Assembly (NCBI RefSeq): GCF_000717595.1
Contig: NZ_JNZO01000001.1
Span: 186,001-250,000 of the forward strand
DNA length: 64,000 bases
Direction of reading: 5' to 3'
Source of the DNA: Streptomyces flavochromogenes
GTDB lineage: Bacteria; Actinomycetota; Actinomycetes; Streptomycetales; Streptomycetaceae
The first letter of the stretch is position 1, and every line of letters begins with the position of its first letter. Made by a program: the position numbers and the translations under genes. This document shows, piece by piece, positions 49,129 through 57,516 of this stretch. Under the pieces are notes generated by a model, which saw only the letters and a list, made by a program, of their open reading frames with translations, was not told the DNA's origin and searched no databases.

Positions 49129-50436
49129 TCAGATCTCGTCGCGGGCCAGTGCGAGCAGCCGGTCCAGGACGCGCGGTCCCCCGGCCCGCACCCCGTCGTG
49201 CTCGAACTCGTCCGTCAGCCAGGTGCGCAGGCCGCGGATCGCGCGCGCGGTGGTCAGGGAGTGGCCGGTGTCCACGTACATGTCGTCGTGGTAGACGGCC
49301 GCGGCGACCGGGACCCGGTTGTCGGCGAGGCGCTCGGGGTCGTACAGCGGGGTCCAGTCGGTGCGGGCGGCGAGGAGTTCCGCCGTCTCGCGGAGCGGGC
49401 GCAGGGCGGGGTCGGTGGTGAAGTGCCAGGGGTGGACGGTCTCGCCGGTGAAGAGCGGCGGCCGTCCTTCGGCGAGCGCGGCCCCGGCGTCGAACTCCGG
49501 GTACTCGGCACGGACGCGCTCGGCCGCCCAGTCGGTGGGGCCCTTCCCCTGGGCGTAGATGGCCTCGTGGAGCACGGCGTACAGCGGGTGTCCGGCGTAC
49601 GACAGGTGGGCCTGGACCTGCTCCAGGAAGGCGTCGGCGAGCGCGGGCCCGCCGGGGGTGGGGACGAACGCGCCCTCCAGGAGCAGATGGAGCTGGTGGG
49701 TGCCCTCGCCGGAGCCGAGGAGGGTCCCGAGGGACTGGAAGGCCTCGGGGGTGAGCCGGCCGCCGCCGGGCAGGGTGACCTCGTGGTCGAGGAGGTGGGC
49801 GACGACGGCGCGGGCCCGTTCGGCGTCCTGCGGGTAGCGGGTGTAGTGCGCCTCGTTCTTGCGCCGGATACGGGGGTAGGCGGCGCGGTAGACCTCGTCG
49901 GCGGTGGCGTGCAGGGAGGGCAGGCCGCCGGTGATCAGGACCCGCTCCAGGCCCTGGGGCGCGGTCGAGAGGTAGTGGGTGGCGCAGAAGCCGCCGAAGC
50001 TCTGGCCGAGGACGGTCCAGGGGGCGCCGCCGGTGAGCCGGCGGCGGATGAGCTCGCAGTCCCTGACGATCGAGTCGGCGCGGAAGTGGGCGAGGTAGTC
50101 GGCCTGTTCGGCGGGGGTGCCGCGGAGCGGCAGGGTCTGGCGGTTGGCGGGGGTCGAGCGGCCGGTGCCCCGCTGGTCGAGGAGGAGCACGCGGAACTCC
50201 TGGACGGCCCGGCCGAGCCAGGCCTGCGGACCGATGAACCGGCGGGCGCCGAAGCCGGGACCGCCCTCCAGGTAGACCAGCCAGGGGAGCTGCTCGCGGT
50301 CCGCCCCGGCGTTGCCGCTCGCGACGACCTCACGGCCGAAGACCTCGATCCGCTCGCCGTCGGGGCGGGCGTGGTCGAGGGGGACGGGGAAGCGGTGGTC
50401 GGTGAGGACGAGTCCTGGCTGCCGGTAGGTGGTCAC
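49129..50436 (-). CDS. Prolyl aminopeptidase-like S33 hydrolase
   Basis: GTG 50436 gives 435 residues, the length of the larger proline iminopeptidase subfamily. LPWLVYLEGGPGFGARRF is the oxyanion HGGPG-type motif (EGGPG here), LLLDQRGTGRST is the family DQRGTGRS, and the nucleophile elbow is VLGQSFGGFCA. The late HDDMYVDTGHSL provides Asp/His candidates. It should cleave N-terminal proline or related residues from peptides in the cytoplasm. Monocistronic. Confidence 0.88.
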   Translation of the reverse strand: MTTYRQPGLVLTDHRFPVPLDHARPDGERIEVFGREVVASGNAGADREQLPWLVYLEGGPGFGARRFIGPQAWLGRAVQEFRVLLLDQRGTGRSTPANRQTLPLRGTPAEQADYLAHFRADSIVRDCELIRRRLTGGAPWTVLGQSFGGFCATHYLSTAPQGLERVLITGGLPSLHATADEVYRAAYPRIRRKNEAHYTRYPQDAERARAVVAHLLDHEVTLPGGGRLTPEAFQSLGTLLGSGEGTHQLHLLLEGAFVPTPGGPALADAFLEQVQAHLSYAGHPLYAVLHEAIYAQGKGPTDWAAERVRAEYPEFDAGAALAEGRPPLFTGETVHPWHFTTDPALRPLRETAELLAARTDWTPLYDPERLADNRVPVAAAVYHDDMYVDTGHSLTTARAIRGLRTWLTDEFEHDGVRAGGPRVLDRLLALARDEI

Positions 50437-50511
50437 GCGTTCCTGCTCCTGTTCGGTACGCCCCCGCCAGGACAGTGGATCACACGGCGGGGGCGTACCG
50501 GAGGAGGGGCG

Positions 50512-51993
50512 TCAGGAGGTCGGGAAGTCGTCCGCCGTCCTGATGCGGTCGCGGATCCAGACGCCGGCGGGCTTCAGCGAGGCGGTGCCCGCCCAGGGGC
50601 CGCCGGAGTCGCAGGTGCCGGTCTTGAAGACGGCGCCGCTGCGCTCGTCGTCGGAGAAGTTCCAGTTGACCCAGCTGATCTTCTTGGTGGCCATGAGGTC
50701 GAGGAACCGCTGCGACATCGCGAAGTCGTTGCTGCCTTCACCGGCGTAGTTCTGGGTGCCGAACTCGGTGACGAAGACGGGCAGCCTGTCGGCGGCGCGG
50801 GAGAGGGTGTCCAGGTACTCGTCCCGGTGCGAGAACGCGTAGAAGTGGAAGGTGTACATGATGTTGGTCGCGTTGACGGGGTTGGACACGACCTCGGACT
50901 CGTTCGCGCCGTCGGAGACGCCGAACGAGGACCACGCGCGGGTGCCGACGAGGATCGGGGTCTCGGCGTCCTTGGCGCGGATGACCGGGATCAGCTGCTC
51001 GGCGTAGCTCTTGATGCGGGACCAGGCGACGCCGTTGGGCTCGTTGGCGATCTCGTACAGCAGGTTGGTCTTGGCGCCGTGGCGCTGGGCGATCTCGGTG
51101 AAGAACGTCTTGGCGCGGGCGAGGTTGTAGTGGGGGTCGCCCGGGTCGAGCATGTGCCAGTCGACGATCACGTACATGCCGCGCGCGGTGGCCTGCTCGA
51201 TGAGGGAGTGGGCGAGGTCGGTGTACTTGCGCGGGTCGGTCTCGTAGCCCTCCTCCTGGACGTACGTGGAGACGCGGAGGACGTCGGCGTTCCAGTCCTT
51301 GGCGAGGGCGTCGAGCGAGCCGCCGGTCAGACACTGGCTGTACCACTGGGTGCCGTGGCTGGACATGCCGCGCAGCTGGATCGGCTTGTCGTACGTGTTG
51401 CAGAGCTTGGTGCCGCAGACCTTGAGCTGGCCGTTGACCGCGGCGGGGGTGGTGCCGGTGGGCGGCTGGGTGGTGGTGCCGTCGACCTTGATGTGGTCGA
51501 CGTTGGGGCCGCCGTTGGCGGTGGTGGCGGTGGCGCGGATCGTATTGGCGCCGGCCTTCAGGGTGGTGGTGACGGTGGTGGTCGCCCAGCTGGTCCAGGC
51601 GCCGGTGCCGGCGAAGGACTTGCCGGATGCGGCGACGGCGCCGTTGACGGCGATGTCCATGGGGCGGTTGGTGGTGGTGCCGTTGGCGTAGCGCAGGGTG
51701 AGGGTCGCGGGGCCCGCCTGGGCGGCGTTGACGTTCCATTGGACGTAACTGCCGCTGGCGTTGTCGTAGTTGACGAATCCGTTTCCGGTGAACCCGGTGT
51801 GGTTGGACTCGACGGCGCCCTGGGAGACGGTCGCCGTCTCCGCCTCGTAGGTGACGGGGGCGGCGGTCGCTGTGGGCGGGGTGACGGCGAGGCCGAGGAG
51901 CAGCGCGCCGAGGGCGGTTCCGGCGACGCCGAGGCGTCGGATGCCGGGGCGATGGCCGAGGGGGCGGAGTCGTGCGGATCGTGCCGAAGTCAT
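50512..51993 (-). CDS. Secreted GH5 cellulase/endoglucanase with N-terminal CBM
   Basis: ATG 51993 (GGAG upstream) gives 493 residues: a signal peptide (about 1-44), a CBM35/6-like beta-sandwich (about 45-170; YEAETATVSQGAVESNHTGFTGNGFVNYD), a Thr/Pro linker, and a GH5 domain from about 185. Catalytic residues are Glu318 in YEIANEPNG and Glu410 in VFVTEFGTQ. LRGMSSHGTQWY and DWHMLDPGD are family motifs of GH5_2 endoglucanases. It cleaves beta-1,4-glucan outside the cell. A perfect 13-bp palindrome at 52057-52069 probably binds the regulator. Confidence 0.9.
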   Translation of the reverse strand: MTSARSARLRPLGHRPGIRRLGVAGTALGALLLGLAVTPPTATAAPVTYEAETATVSQGAVESNHTGFTGNGFVNYDNASGSYVQWNVNAAQAGPATLTLRYANGTTTNRPMDIAVNGAVAASGKSFAGTGAWTSWATTTVTTTLKAGANTIRATATTANGGPNVDHIKVDGTTTQPPTGTTPAAVNGQLKVCGTKLCNTYDKPIQLRGMSSHGTQWYSQCLTGGSLDALAKDWNADVLRVSTYVQEEGYETDPRKYTDLAHSLIEQATARGMYVIVDWHMLDPGDPHYNLARAKTFFTEIAQRHGAKTNLLYEIANEPNGVAWSRIKSYAEQLIPVIRAKDAETPILVGTRAWSSFGVSDGANESEVVSNPVNATNIMYTFHFYAFSHRDEYLDTLSRAADRLPVFVTEFGTQNYAGEGSNDFAMSQRFLDLMATKKISWVNWNFSDDERSGAVFKTGTCDSGGPWAGTASLKPAGVWIRDRIRTADDFPTS

Positions 51994-52056
51994 GGGGGTC
52001 TCCACGGAACGACGAACGAGGCCTTGCGGAAGGCCGGAAGGCACAGCTGGACTGGA

Positions 52057-52069
52057 AGGAAACTTTCCT
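52057..52069 (-). promoter_or_regulatory. Palindromic operator upstream of the GH5 gene
   Basis: AGGAAA-C-TTTCCT is a perfect palindrome 64 bp upstream of the GH5 start. Similar GAAA-N-TTTC sites bind LacI-family repressors of Streptomyces polysaccharidase genes. It is not the CebR consensus TGGGAGCGCTCCCA, so a different regulator is expected. Confidence 0.5.
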
Positions 52070-52158
52070 AACGGATGAATAGCAGGGTCGCGAACCGCCT
52101 CGCAAGGGTCATGACAAGAGACGCAGTTCAGCGGGCTGACGGCCACGGTCCCCCGGCC

Positions 52159-53127
52159 TCAGTGCGGGACGAGCCCCTTCGCCACGAGATAGTTCCGCGC
52201 CACGTCCTCCGGGAGTCGCCGCCAGCTGTCCACCTGTGCGTTGAGCCGAGCGAGATCGGCCGTGGTCAGGACCGTGTTGAGACGGGACAGCGCCCGGGTG
52301 ACGCGCTCGCCGCCGGCGCGGGCGCGGTTGACGACGGGGACGATGTGGTCGGCGTTCTGCAGGCGCTTGTCGTCCGCGAGCAGGACGAGGCCGAACGCGT
52401 CGAGTGTGGCATCGGTGGTCGTGGTGAGCACCAGCTGATCCTGGCCGTTCTGGACGGCCTGTTTGGCGGGGGTGGTACCGACGCCCTTGGGGTCGACGGC
52501 GGTGATGTCGATGCCGTAGACCTCCCTCAGGCCGGGGGCGCAGTACGGCCTCCGGACGCATTCGTCACCGGCCGCGAGGCGGATCGGGAGGCCGGTGGCG
52601 CCGAGGTCGCTCAGGGACTTCAGCCGGTGTTCGGCGGCGAACTCGGCGGTGACGGCGAAGGCGTTCTGGTCGACGGCACGCCCCGCGTCGAGGACGGTGA
52701 GCCCCCGGGGTGCGGCGAGCTCGCGGAGGGCCTTCATCGTGGCGTCCGGGTCGGGCGAACCGACGGTCGGCGCGTCGGCCCCGTTGGCCTTGGCGTTCAG
52801 CCAGTCGGCGAAGGTCGCCGCGTACTCCGCCACGACATCGATCTGACCGCGTTCCAGGGCCGGTTCGTACAGCTCGCGGTTGGTGACGGAGAGGATCTTC
52901 GTACCGTACCCGGCGTCCTCCAGGAGCAGGGCGTACATCTGGGCCAGCAGGTCGCTCTCGGTGAACCCGGCCGAGCCGACGGTCAGCCGGCGGCTGTCGC
53001 CCGGTGGTGCCGTGACCTCGCCCCGGGCCTCCAGGGAGGGTCCCGTCGCGCAGCCGCCGAGGACCGCGCAGGCCGCCAGGAGGAGACCGAGGGCGGCGAC
53101 CCGGGACGGGCGGGGCGGTCTGCTCAC
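52159..53127 (-). CDS. Glycine betaine/choline-type ABC binding lipoprotein
   Basis: GTG 53127 overlaps the permease stop by 4 bp (GTGA) and gives 322 residues. The signal peptide ends LGGC (or LAAC six residues earlier). The OpuAC-like domain includes VGSAGFTESDLLAQMYALLLEDAGY, GQIDVVAEYAATFADWLN and the late NTVLTTADLARLNAQVD with VARNYLVAKGLV, typical of quaternary-ammonium-binding proteins (ProX/OpuBC). It should deliver betaine or choline to the two permeases upstream. Osmoprotection is the likely role. Confidence 0.85.
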   Translation of the reverse strand: MSRPPRPSRVAALGLLLAACAVLGGCATGPSLEARGEVTAPPGDSRRLTVGSAGFTESDLLAQMYALLLEDAGYGTKILSVTNRELYEPALERGQIDVVAEYAATFADWLNAKANGADAPTVGSPDPDATMKALRELAAPRGLTVLDAGRAVDQNAFAVTAEFAAEHRLKSLSDLGATGLPIRLAAGDECVRRPYCAPGLREVYGIDITAVDPKGVGTTPAKQAVQNGQDQLVLTTTTDATLDAFGLVLLADDKRLQNADHIVPVVNRARAGGERVTRALSRLNTVLTTADLARLNAQVDSWRRLPEDVARNYLVAKGLVPH

Positions 53128-53798
53128 GGGCCGCTCCCCCGTCCTCCGGCGGGGGCGAGGCGCTGGACTCCCTCGAAGACCCCTTCCACGAGCAGCGCGA
53201 GCACGGCGACGAGGCACGCACCGGCGACGACCTGCGGAGTGGAGGCGAGGTTGAACCCGGCCGTGATGATCCGGCCGAGCCCGCCGCCGCCGGCGAGCGC
53301 GGCCACGGTGGCGGTGGCGACGAGCTGGACCGCGGCGATCCGCACACCGGTCAGGATCAGGGGCAGCGCCAGCGGCACTTCGACCAGGGTCAGGGTCTGG
53401 CGGCCCGTCATGCCCATGCCCCGGGCGGCCCGTACGACGTCGGGGTCGACGCCGCGCATCCCCACGTACGCGTTGGTCAGCAGCGGGGGCATGGCGAACA
53501 GGACGAGCGCGATGATCGTCGGCCACTGCCCGTACGAGCCGATCGGGCTGAGGAGGAGCAGGACGAGGACGGCGAAGGTGGGAACGGCCCGGCCGACGTT
53601 CGAGAGGTTCACGGCGAGTGCGCCGCCCTTGCCGAGGTGCCCGAGGACAAGGGCGACGGGCAGGGCGATCGCGCAGCTGACGGCGAGGCAGACGACGGTG
53701 AGGAAGAGGTGCTCGGCGAGCCGGTGCCCGATGCCGTTCTCCCCGGACCAGTGCGCGGAGGTGGTGAGCCAGGACCAGGCGTCGGCGAGGGTGGTCAC
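53124..53798 (-). CDS. Glycine betaine-type ABC permease 2
   Basis: GTG 53798 gives 224 residues with about five membrane segments. TVVCLAVSCAIALPVALVLGHLG and the docking loop VVRAARGMGMTGRQTLTLVEVPLALPLILTGVRIA are typical of OpuBB/OpuBD permeases. It is coupled to the binding-protein gene. Its start codon lies in the last unit (reading leftward) of the tandem repeat that separates it from permease 1. Confidence 0.85.
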   Translation of the reverse strand: MTTLADAWSWLTTSAHWSGENGIGHRLAEHLFLTVVCLAVSCAIALPVALVLGHLGKGGALAVNLSNVGRAVPTFAVLVLLLLSPIGSYGQWPTIIALVLFAMPPLLTNAYVGMRGVDPDVVRAARGMGMTGRQTLTLVEVPLALPLILTGVRIAAVQLVATATVAALAGGGGLGRIITAGFNLASTPQVVAGACLVAVLALLVEGVFEGVQRLAPAGGRGSGP

Positions 53799-53950
53799 GC
53801 GGCCCGCCCTCGGGCCCGGATTGGGGTCATGCGGCCCGCCCTCGGGTCCGGGGTGGGGTCATGCGGCCCGCCCTCGGACCCCTGGGGGCGGCGGCCGTGC
53901 GGCCCGCCCGCGGGCCCGGGGGGCGGCGTCATGCGGCCTGCCCTCTGGTC
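53795..53950 (-). repeat. Five-unit tandem repeat joining the two permease genes
   Basis: Units beginning TCATGCGGCCCGCC-CTCGG (or close variants) start at 53795, 53827, 53859, 53895 and 53929, a period of 32-36 bp. Unit 5 contains the stop codon of permease 1 (53929-53931) and unit 1 the start codon of permease 2 (53796-53798). The array fills the whole 130-bp junction and looks like repeated duplication of the gene end. Confidence 0.85.
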
Positions 53951-54609
53951 CAGGGGGTGAGCAGGCGTTGCGCGCCCAGGAGAAGCAGGTCGGCGACGAC
54001 GGCGATCACGACGCAGAGCACGGAGGCGGTGAGCACCTGGGCCTTGAAGTAGGTGTTCATGCCCGAGTAGATGAGGTTGCCGAGTCCGCCGTGACCGACG
54101 ATCGCGCCGATCGTGACGAGGGAGACGGCCGAGACGGTGGCGATCCGGAGCCCGGCCATGGCGGCGGGCACGGCGAGCGGCATCTCGACGGCGAGCAGCA
54201 GCCGGACCGGACCGTATCCGAGGCCGCGGGCGGCCTGGCGGGTCTCCTCGGGAACGGCGCGGAGCCCGGCCAGGATGTTCCGGACGAGGAGTGTGAGGGA
54301 GTACAGGACGAGGCCGGCCACGACCAGGGTGGCGGACAGCCCGTACACGGGCAGGAGCAGCGAGAACATCGCGAGCGCCGGAATCGTGTACAGGAGTGTG
54401 GTGACCCCGAGGACCGGCCCGGCCGCCCAGCGCCACCGGCGGGCGGCGACCGCGAGCGGGAGGGCGAGCACCAGGCCGAGGGCGACGGAGACGGCCGCCA
54501 GCTGGAGGTGCTGGACGACGGCGTCGGTGAGGATCTCCCTCCGGGTGGAGAGATAGGCGCCGCAGATCCACTCGTTGCGGGCGAGGCAGTCGTCGGGCGG
54601 CGCGATCAC
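53929..54609 (-). CDS. Glycine betaine-type ABC permease 1
   Basis: GTG 54609 gives 226 residues. ILTDAVVQHLQLAAVSVALGLVLALPLAVAARRW and the docking loop TRQAARGLGYGPVRLLLAVEMPLAVPAAMAGLRIA are characteristic of OpuB-type permeases, about 25% like permease 2 by eye. It is the promoter-proximal gene of the locus. An ATP-binding protein gene, normally part of this cluster, is absent both upstream and between the permeases, so the system must borrow an ATPase or be incomplete. Confidence 0.85.
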   Translation of the reverse strand: MIAPPDDCLARNEWICGAYLSTRREILTDAVVQHLQLAAVSVALGLVLALPLAVAARRWRWAAGPVLGVTTLLYTIPALAMFSLLLPVYGLSATLVVAGLVLYSLTLLVRNILAGLRAVPEETRQAARGLGYGPVRLLLAVEMPLAVPAAMAGLRIATVSAVSLVTIGAIVGHGGLGNLIYSGMNTYFKAQVLTASVLCVVIAVVADLLLLGAQRLLTPWTRGQAA

Positions 54610-54743
54610 CCTCCCATTCGAGGCGGTACGGGGCCGTGGCGCACGCGGACCGGTCCGTTCGGGGGCGGAGACGGTGCCGGACGGCTACGCCGACACCCGG
54701 GAGACACGGGCGATCGCACCGCCGCCCTGCTCGGCGCCGACGG

Positions 54744-55133
54744 TCAGCGGTTCTCCTGGAGCACCGACAGGACGTTGCCCGCCGGGTCCGTGAACCAGGC
54801 GATGGCCGGTCCGCCGTCGACCCGCACGATCCCCTTCGCGTCGGCCTCGAATCCCTCGTAGCGCTCCAGGGTCACTCCGCGCCCCGTCAGATCGTCCACG
54901 GCCCGGTCGATGTCGTCGACCGCGAAATTGAGGATCGTGAACGTGGCCGGGGTGTGGTTGTCCTTCGGATAGACGAAGACCCGTGCCCCGCCCGCCAGGG
55001 TGAGGAAGAGCATCCGCATGTCGCCCTCCCCCTCCTCGCCCACCGCGAGACCGAGGGTCTCGCCGTAGAAGCGCCGGGCGGCGTCCAGGTCGTCGACCGA
55101 GAAACCGCTGAATGCCGGGGTTTCGCCGAACAT
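54744..55133 (-). CDS. Single-domain VOC protein
   Basis: The 129-residue protein has one VOC module pair: [24 protein letters not shown], the strand [56 protein letters not shown] and the ending [21 protein letters not shown] with the DPAGN turn and final Glu. It is of the glyoxalase/bleomycin-resistance type. Substrate unknown. Monocistronic. Confidence 0.85.
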   Translation of the reverse strand: MFGETPAFSGFSVDDLDAARRFYGETLGLAVGEEGEGDMRMLFLTLAGGARVFVYPKDNHTPATFTILNFAVDDIDRAVDDLTGRGVTLERYEGFEADAKGIVRVDGGPAIAWFTDPAGNVLSVLQENR

Positions 55134-55264
55134 GGCGTGCTCCTTTCCGGGGGCCCCTTCCGGGCACCCCTTCCAGGATCCGCCGAGTGTCCGCCGCCCG
55201 CCGCTCAGAGTGAGGCGCGGGGGTGCGGGGCGCGGCCCCGGGTCACCGCCCGGGGCCGGGTCGC

Positions 55265-56095
55265 TCAGGGCGCGATCGGCAGCTGCCGCTTGTGCTCGGT
55301 GAGCTCGTAGCGGCGCACGATCGTGGTGAAGGCGGCCTCGGTGACCGGCTTGCCCTCCAGGAAGTCGTCGATGTCGTCGTACGTGACACCGAGGGCGTCC
55401 TCGTCGGGCTTGCCCGGGTCCAGCGTCTCCAGGTCGGCCGTGGGGGTCTTCCAGACCAGTTCGGCCGGGGCGCCCAGCTCGGCCGCGACCGCGCGGACGC
55501 GCCGCTTGGTCAGCCCGGTGAGCGGGACGACGTCCGCGGCACCGTCGCCGAACTTGGTGAAGAAGCCGGAGACGGCCTCCGCGGCGTGGTCGGTGCCGAC
55601 GACGAGCCCGTCGCAGGCTCCGGCGACCGCGTACTGGGCGATCATGCGCTGACGGGCCTTGATGTTGCCCTGCACGAAGTCCTGGTGGTGGGCGTCGCGG
55701 AAGGCGACGCCACCGGCGCGCGCGGCCTCGAGGGCCGCGTCACTCGCGGCCTTCACGTCCACGGTGAGGACCTCGTCGGCGCGGATGAAGCCGAGTGCGG
55801 TCTGCGCGTCCTTCTCGTCGGCCTGCACGCCGTACGGCAGGCGCATCGCGTAGAAGGTGGCCTCGTGTCCGGCGGCGCGGGCCCGCTCCACGGCGAGCTG
55901 GCAGAGGCGTCCGGCGGTGGTGGAGTCGACGCCGCCGCTGATGCCGAGGACGAGGGAGCGCAGACCGGTGGAGGTGAGCCGCTCGGTCAGGAAGGCCACG
56001 CGGCGCTCGATCTCGGCCCGCGGGTCGAAGGTCTCGGCCACCTGGAGGTCCCGGGCGATCTGCTGCTGGAGGGCGGTGGACGCCGGGTCGGTCAC
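55265..56095 (-). CDS. nadE: NH3-dependent NAD+ synthetase
   Basis: GTG 56095 with GAGGAG upstream gives 276 residues, the length of the ammonia-dependent (E. coli-type) NadE. The PP-loop [23 protein letters not shown] binds [61 protein letters not shown] is the deamido-NAD site, and the C-terminal [13 protein letters not shown] is diagnostic. It converts deamido-NAD to NAD using ammonia. It lacks the glutaminase domain found in the long actinobacterial NadE, so a second, glutamine-dependent enzyme probably exists elsewhere. Confidence 0.95.
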   Translation of the reverse strand: MTDPASTALQQQIARDLQVAETFDPRAEIERRVAFLTERLTSTGLRSLVLGISGGVDSTTAGRLCQLAVERARAAGHEATFYAMRLPYGVQADEKDAQTALGFIRADEVLTVDVKAASDAALEAARAGGVAFRDAHHQDFVQGNIKARQRMIAQYAVAGACDGLVVGTDHAAEAVSGFFTKFGDGAADVVPLTGLTKRRVRAVAAELGAPAELVWKTPTADLETLDPGKPDEDALGVTYDDIDDFLEGKPVTEAAFTTIVRRYELTEHKRQLPIAP

Positions 56096-56249
56096 GGAGG
56101 TCTCCTCGTCGGGTTCGGGGCTGCGGGAGTCGACTTTACGCACCGGGCCTGCGGCGCGTCGCCCTGCCCCGGCCCCGCCGCCCCGGTCGGCTCGACCGGC
56201 CACACGGCGACGGGGCCACGGGCCACGGCTCCCGACGCCGTCGGGCTCC

Positions 56250-56315
56250 GGCCCCGGTCGTGTCCGGCGTCGCGCCGGCCGTCAGCCTCGGGCCCCGGTC
56301 GTGTCCGGCGTCGCG
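56250..56315. repeat. 25-bp direct repeat at the 3' end of a molybdoenzyme gene
   Basis: Exact 25-bp copies lie at 56250-56274 and 56291-56315 (offset 41 bp), beginning GGCCCCGGTCGTGTCC. The second copy covers the last codons of the sulfite-oxidase-family gene and the first lies beyond its stop, so the gene end has been duplicated. Confidence 0.9.
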
Positions 56316-57436
56316 TCCGGGGTGCAGAGGACCTCGACCCGCTGGACGAGGTTGTTGGCGAATCCGCCGCGGTTCCAGGGCTCGACGACCGGCTGGACGT
56401 TGCCCGCGGCGTCGGTGGCCCGCACGGTCAGATGCCGCAGGCCCGGGGTCGCCGTCCAGGTGGTCCGCCAGGCGGACCAGGCCCAGGGGTGCGCGGGATC
56501 CCGTACGAGCTCCGCCCCCGTCCAGGCCGCCCCGCCGTCCTCGCTCACCTCGACGCGGGTGACGGGGCCATGGCCCGACCAGGCGCGGCCGGTGAGCGGG
56601 ACGGGGCCGGGACGGACCACGCGGGTCCTGGACATGAAGTCGGGGAATCCCGGCGGCACCATCAGGGCCCGGGGCGCGATGAGGGTGACGGGCGCCCCCG
56701 GATCCTCGGGCGCCTGCCGGACGCGATAGGCCACGGCCTGCTGGAAGCCGGTGTACGGGGTGTCGGTCAGCGTGATGTCGTGGAGCCACTTCACATGGGC
56801 CATGCCGTACCAGCCGGGGACGACGAGCCGGAGCGGGCTGCCGTGCTGCGGGGGCAGGGGCGCCCCGTTCATGGCATACGCGACGAGGACGTCCCGGGCC
56901 GGGTCGGCGGCCGTCGTGAGGGGGAGGCTCCGCCGGTAGTCCTGCTCGACGCCCCGCTCCACCCCGTGGTCGGCGCCCGTGAACACCGCCTCGACGGCGT
57001 CCTCCGCGACCCCCGCCTCGTCCAGGAGCGCGGCGAGGGGGACACCGGTCCAGTCGGCGGTTCCGACGGCCTCGACGAGCCAGGGCTGGCTGACCGGCCG
57101 GGGCGACAGCCGGGCGCGGCCGTTCCCGGCGCACTCCAGGGTGACCCGGCGGGTGACGGAGGGCCGGGAGCGGAGCGCGTCCAGGTCGAGGTCGAGGGTG
57201 CGCAGCACCCGGCCGCCGACGGTGAGCCGCCAGCCGTCTGCGGTGGTGTCGGGGATGTCGTAGTGGACGAGGACGTAGTGCAGCCCCGGCGGAGTGACGT
57301 CGTACCGCAGCGCTTCCAGGGGCAGCCCGTGGTTGCGGGCCGCGAGGGCCAACTCCTGCACGGAGACGCCCTCGTCCGGCCCGGCCACGCGCCCCGGTGT
57401 GCTGATGTCACTCAGACCACTCAGGGATCCGTCCAT
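56282..57436 (-). CDS. Cytoplasmic-type sulfite oxidase family molybdoenzyme
   Basis: The 384-residue protein has a molybdopterin-binding domain and a C-terminal dimerisation domain (Mo-co_dimer). The Mo-ligand cysteine lies in VTLECAGNGRARLSPRP. Other motifs are WTGVPLAALLDEAGV, GADHGVERG, AYAMNGAPLPPQHGSPLRLVVPGWYGMAHVKWLHDI and RVEVSEDGGAAWTGAEL. No signal peptide or heme domain is present, so it is a soluble sulfite dehydrogenase-like enzyme whose electron acceptor is unknown. It is the paralogue of the membrane-fused protein at 59778. Confidence 0.88.
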   Translation of the reverse strand: MDGSLSGLSDISTPGRVAGPDEGVSVQELALAARNHGLPLEALRYDVTPPGLHYVLVHYDIPDTTADGWRLTVGGRVLRTLDLDLDALRSRPSVTRRVTLECAGNGRARLSPRPVSQPWLVEAVGTADWTGVPLAALLDEAGVAEDAVEAVFTGADHGVERGVEQDYRRSLPLTTAADPARDVLVAYAMNGAPLPPQHGSPLRLVVPGWYGMAHVKWLHDITLTDTPYTGFQQAVAYRVRQAPEDPGAPVTLIAPRALMVPPGFPDFMSRTRVVRPGPVPLTGRAWSGHGPVTRVEVSEDGGAAWTGAELVRDPAHPWAWSAWRTTWTATPGLRHLTVRATDAAGNVQPVVEPWNRGGFANNLVQRVEVLCTPDATPDTTGARG

Positions 57437-57516
57437 GCCCTCATGGTGCGCCGCGGCCCGGGGCCCGGCACCTCGGCACGGACGCGTCTCGGGCGGACCG
57501 TCCGGGATGTGCGGCC

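Noticed and set aside
52057..52069. CebR operator for the GH5 gene
   Set aside because: The sequence does not match the TGGGAGCGCTCCCA consensus in its core. It is a different palindrome.
53795..53950. CRISPR array
   Set aside because: The units are contiguous tandem copies without spacers of independent sequence and without cas genes.
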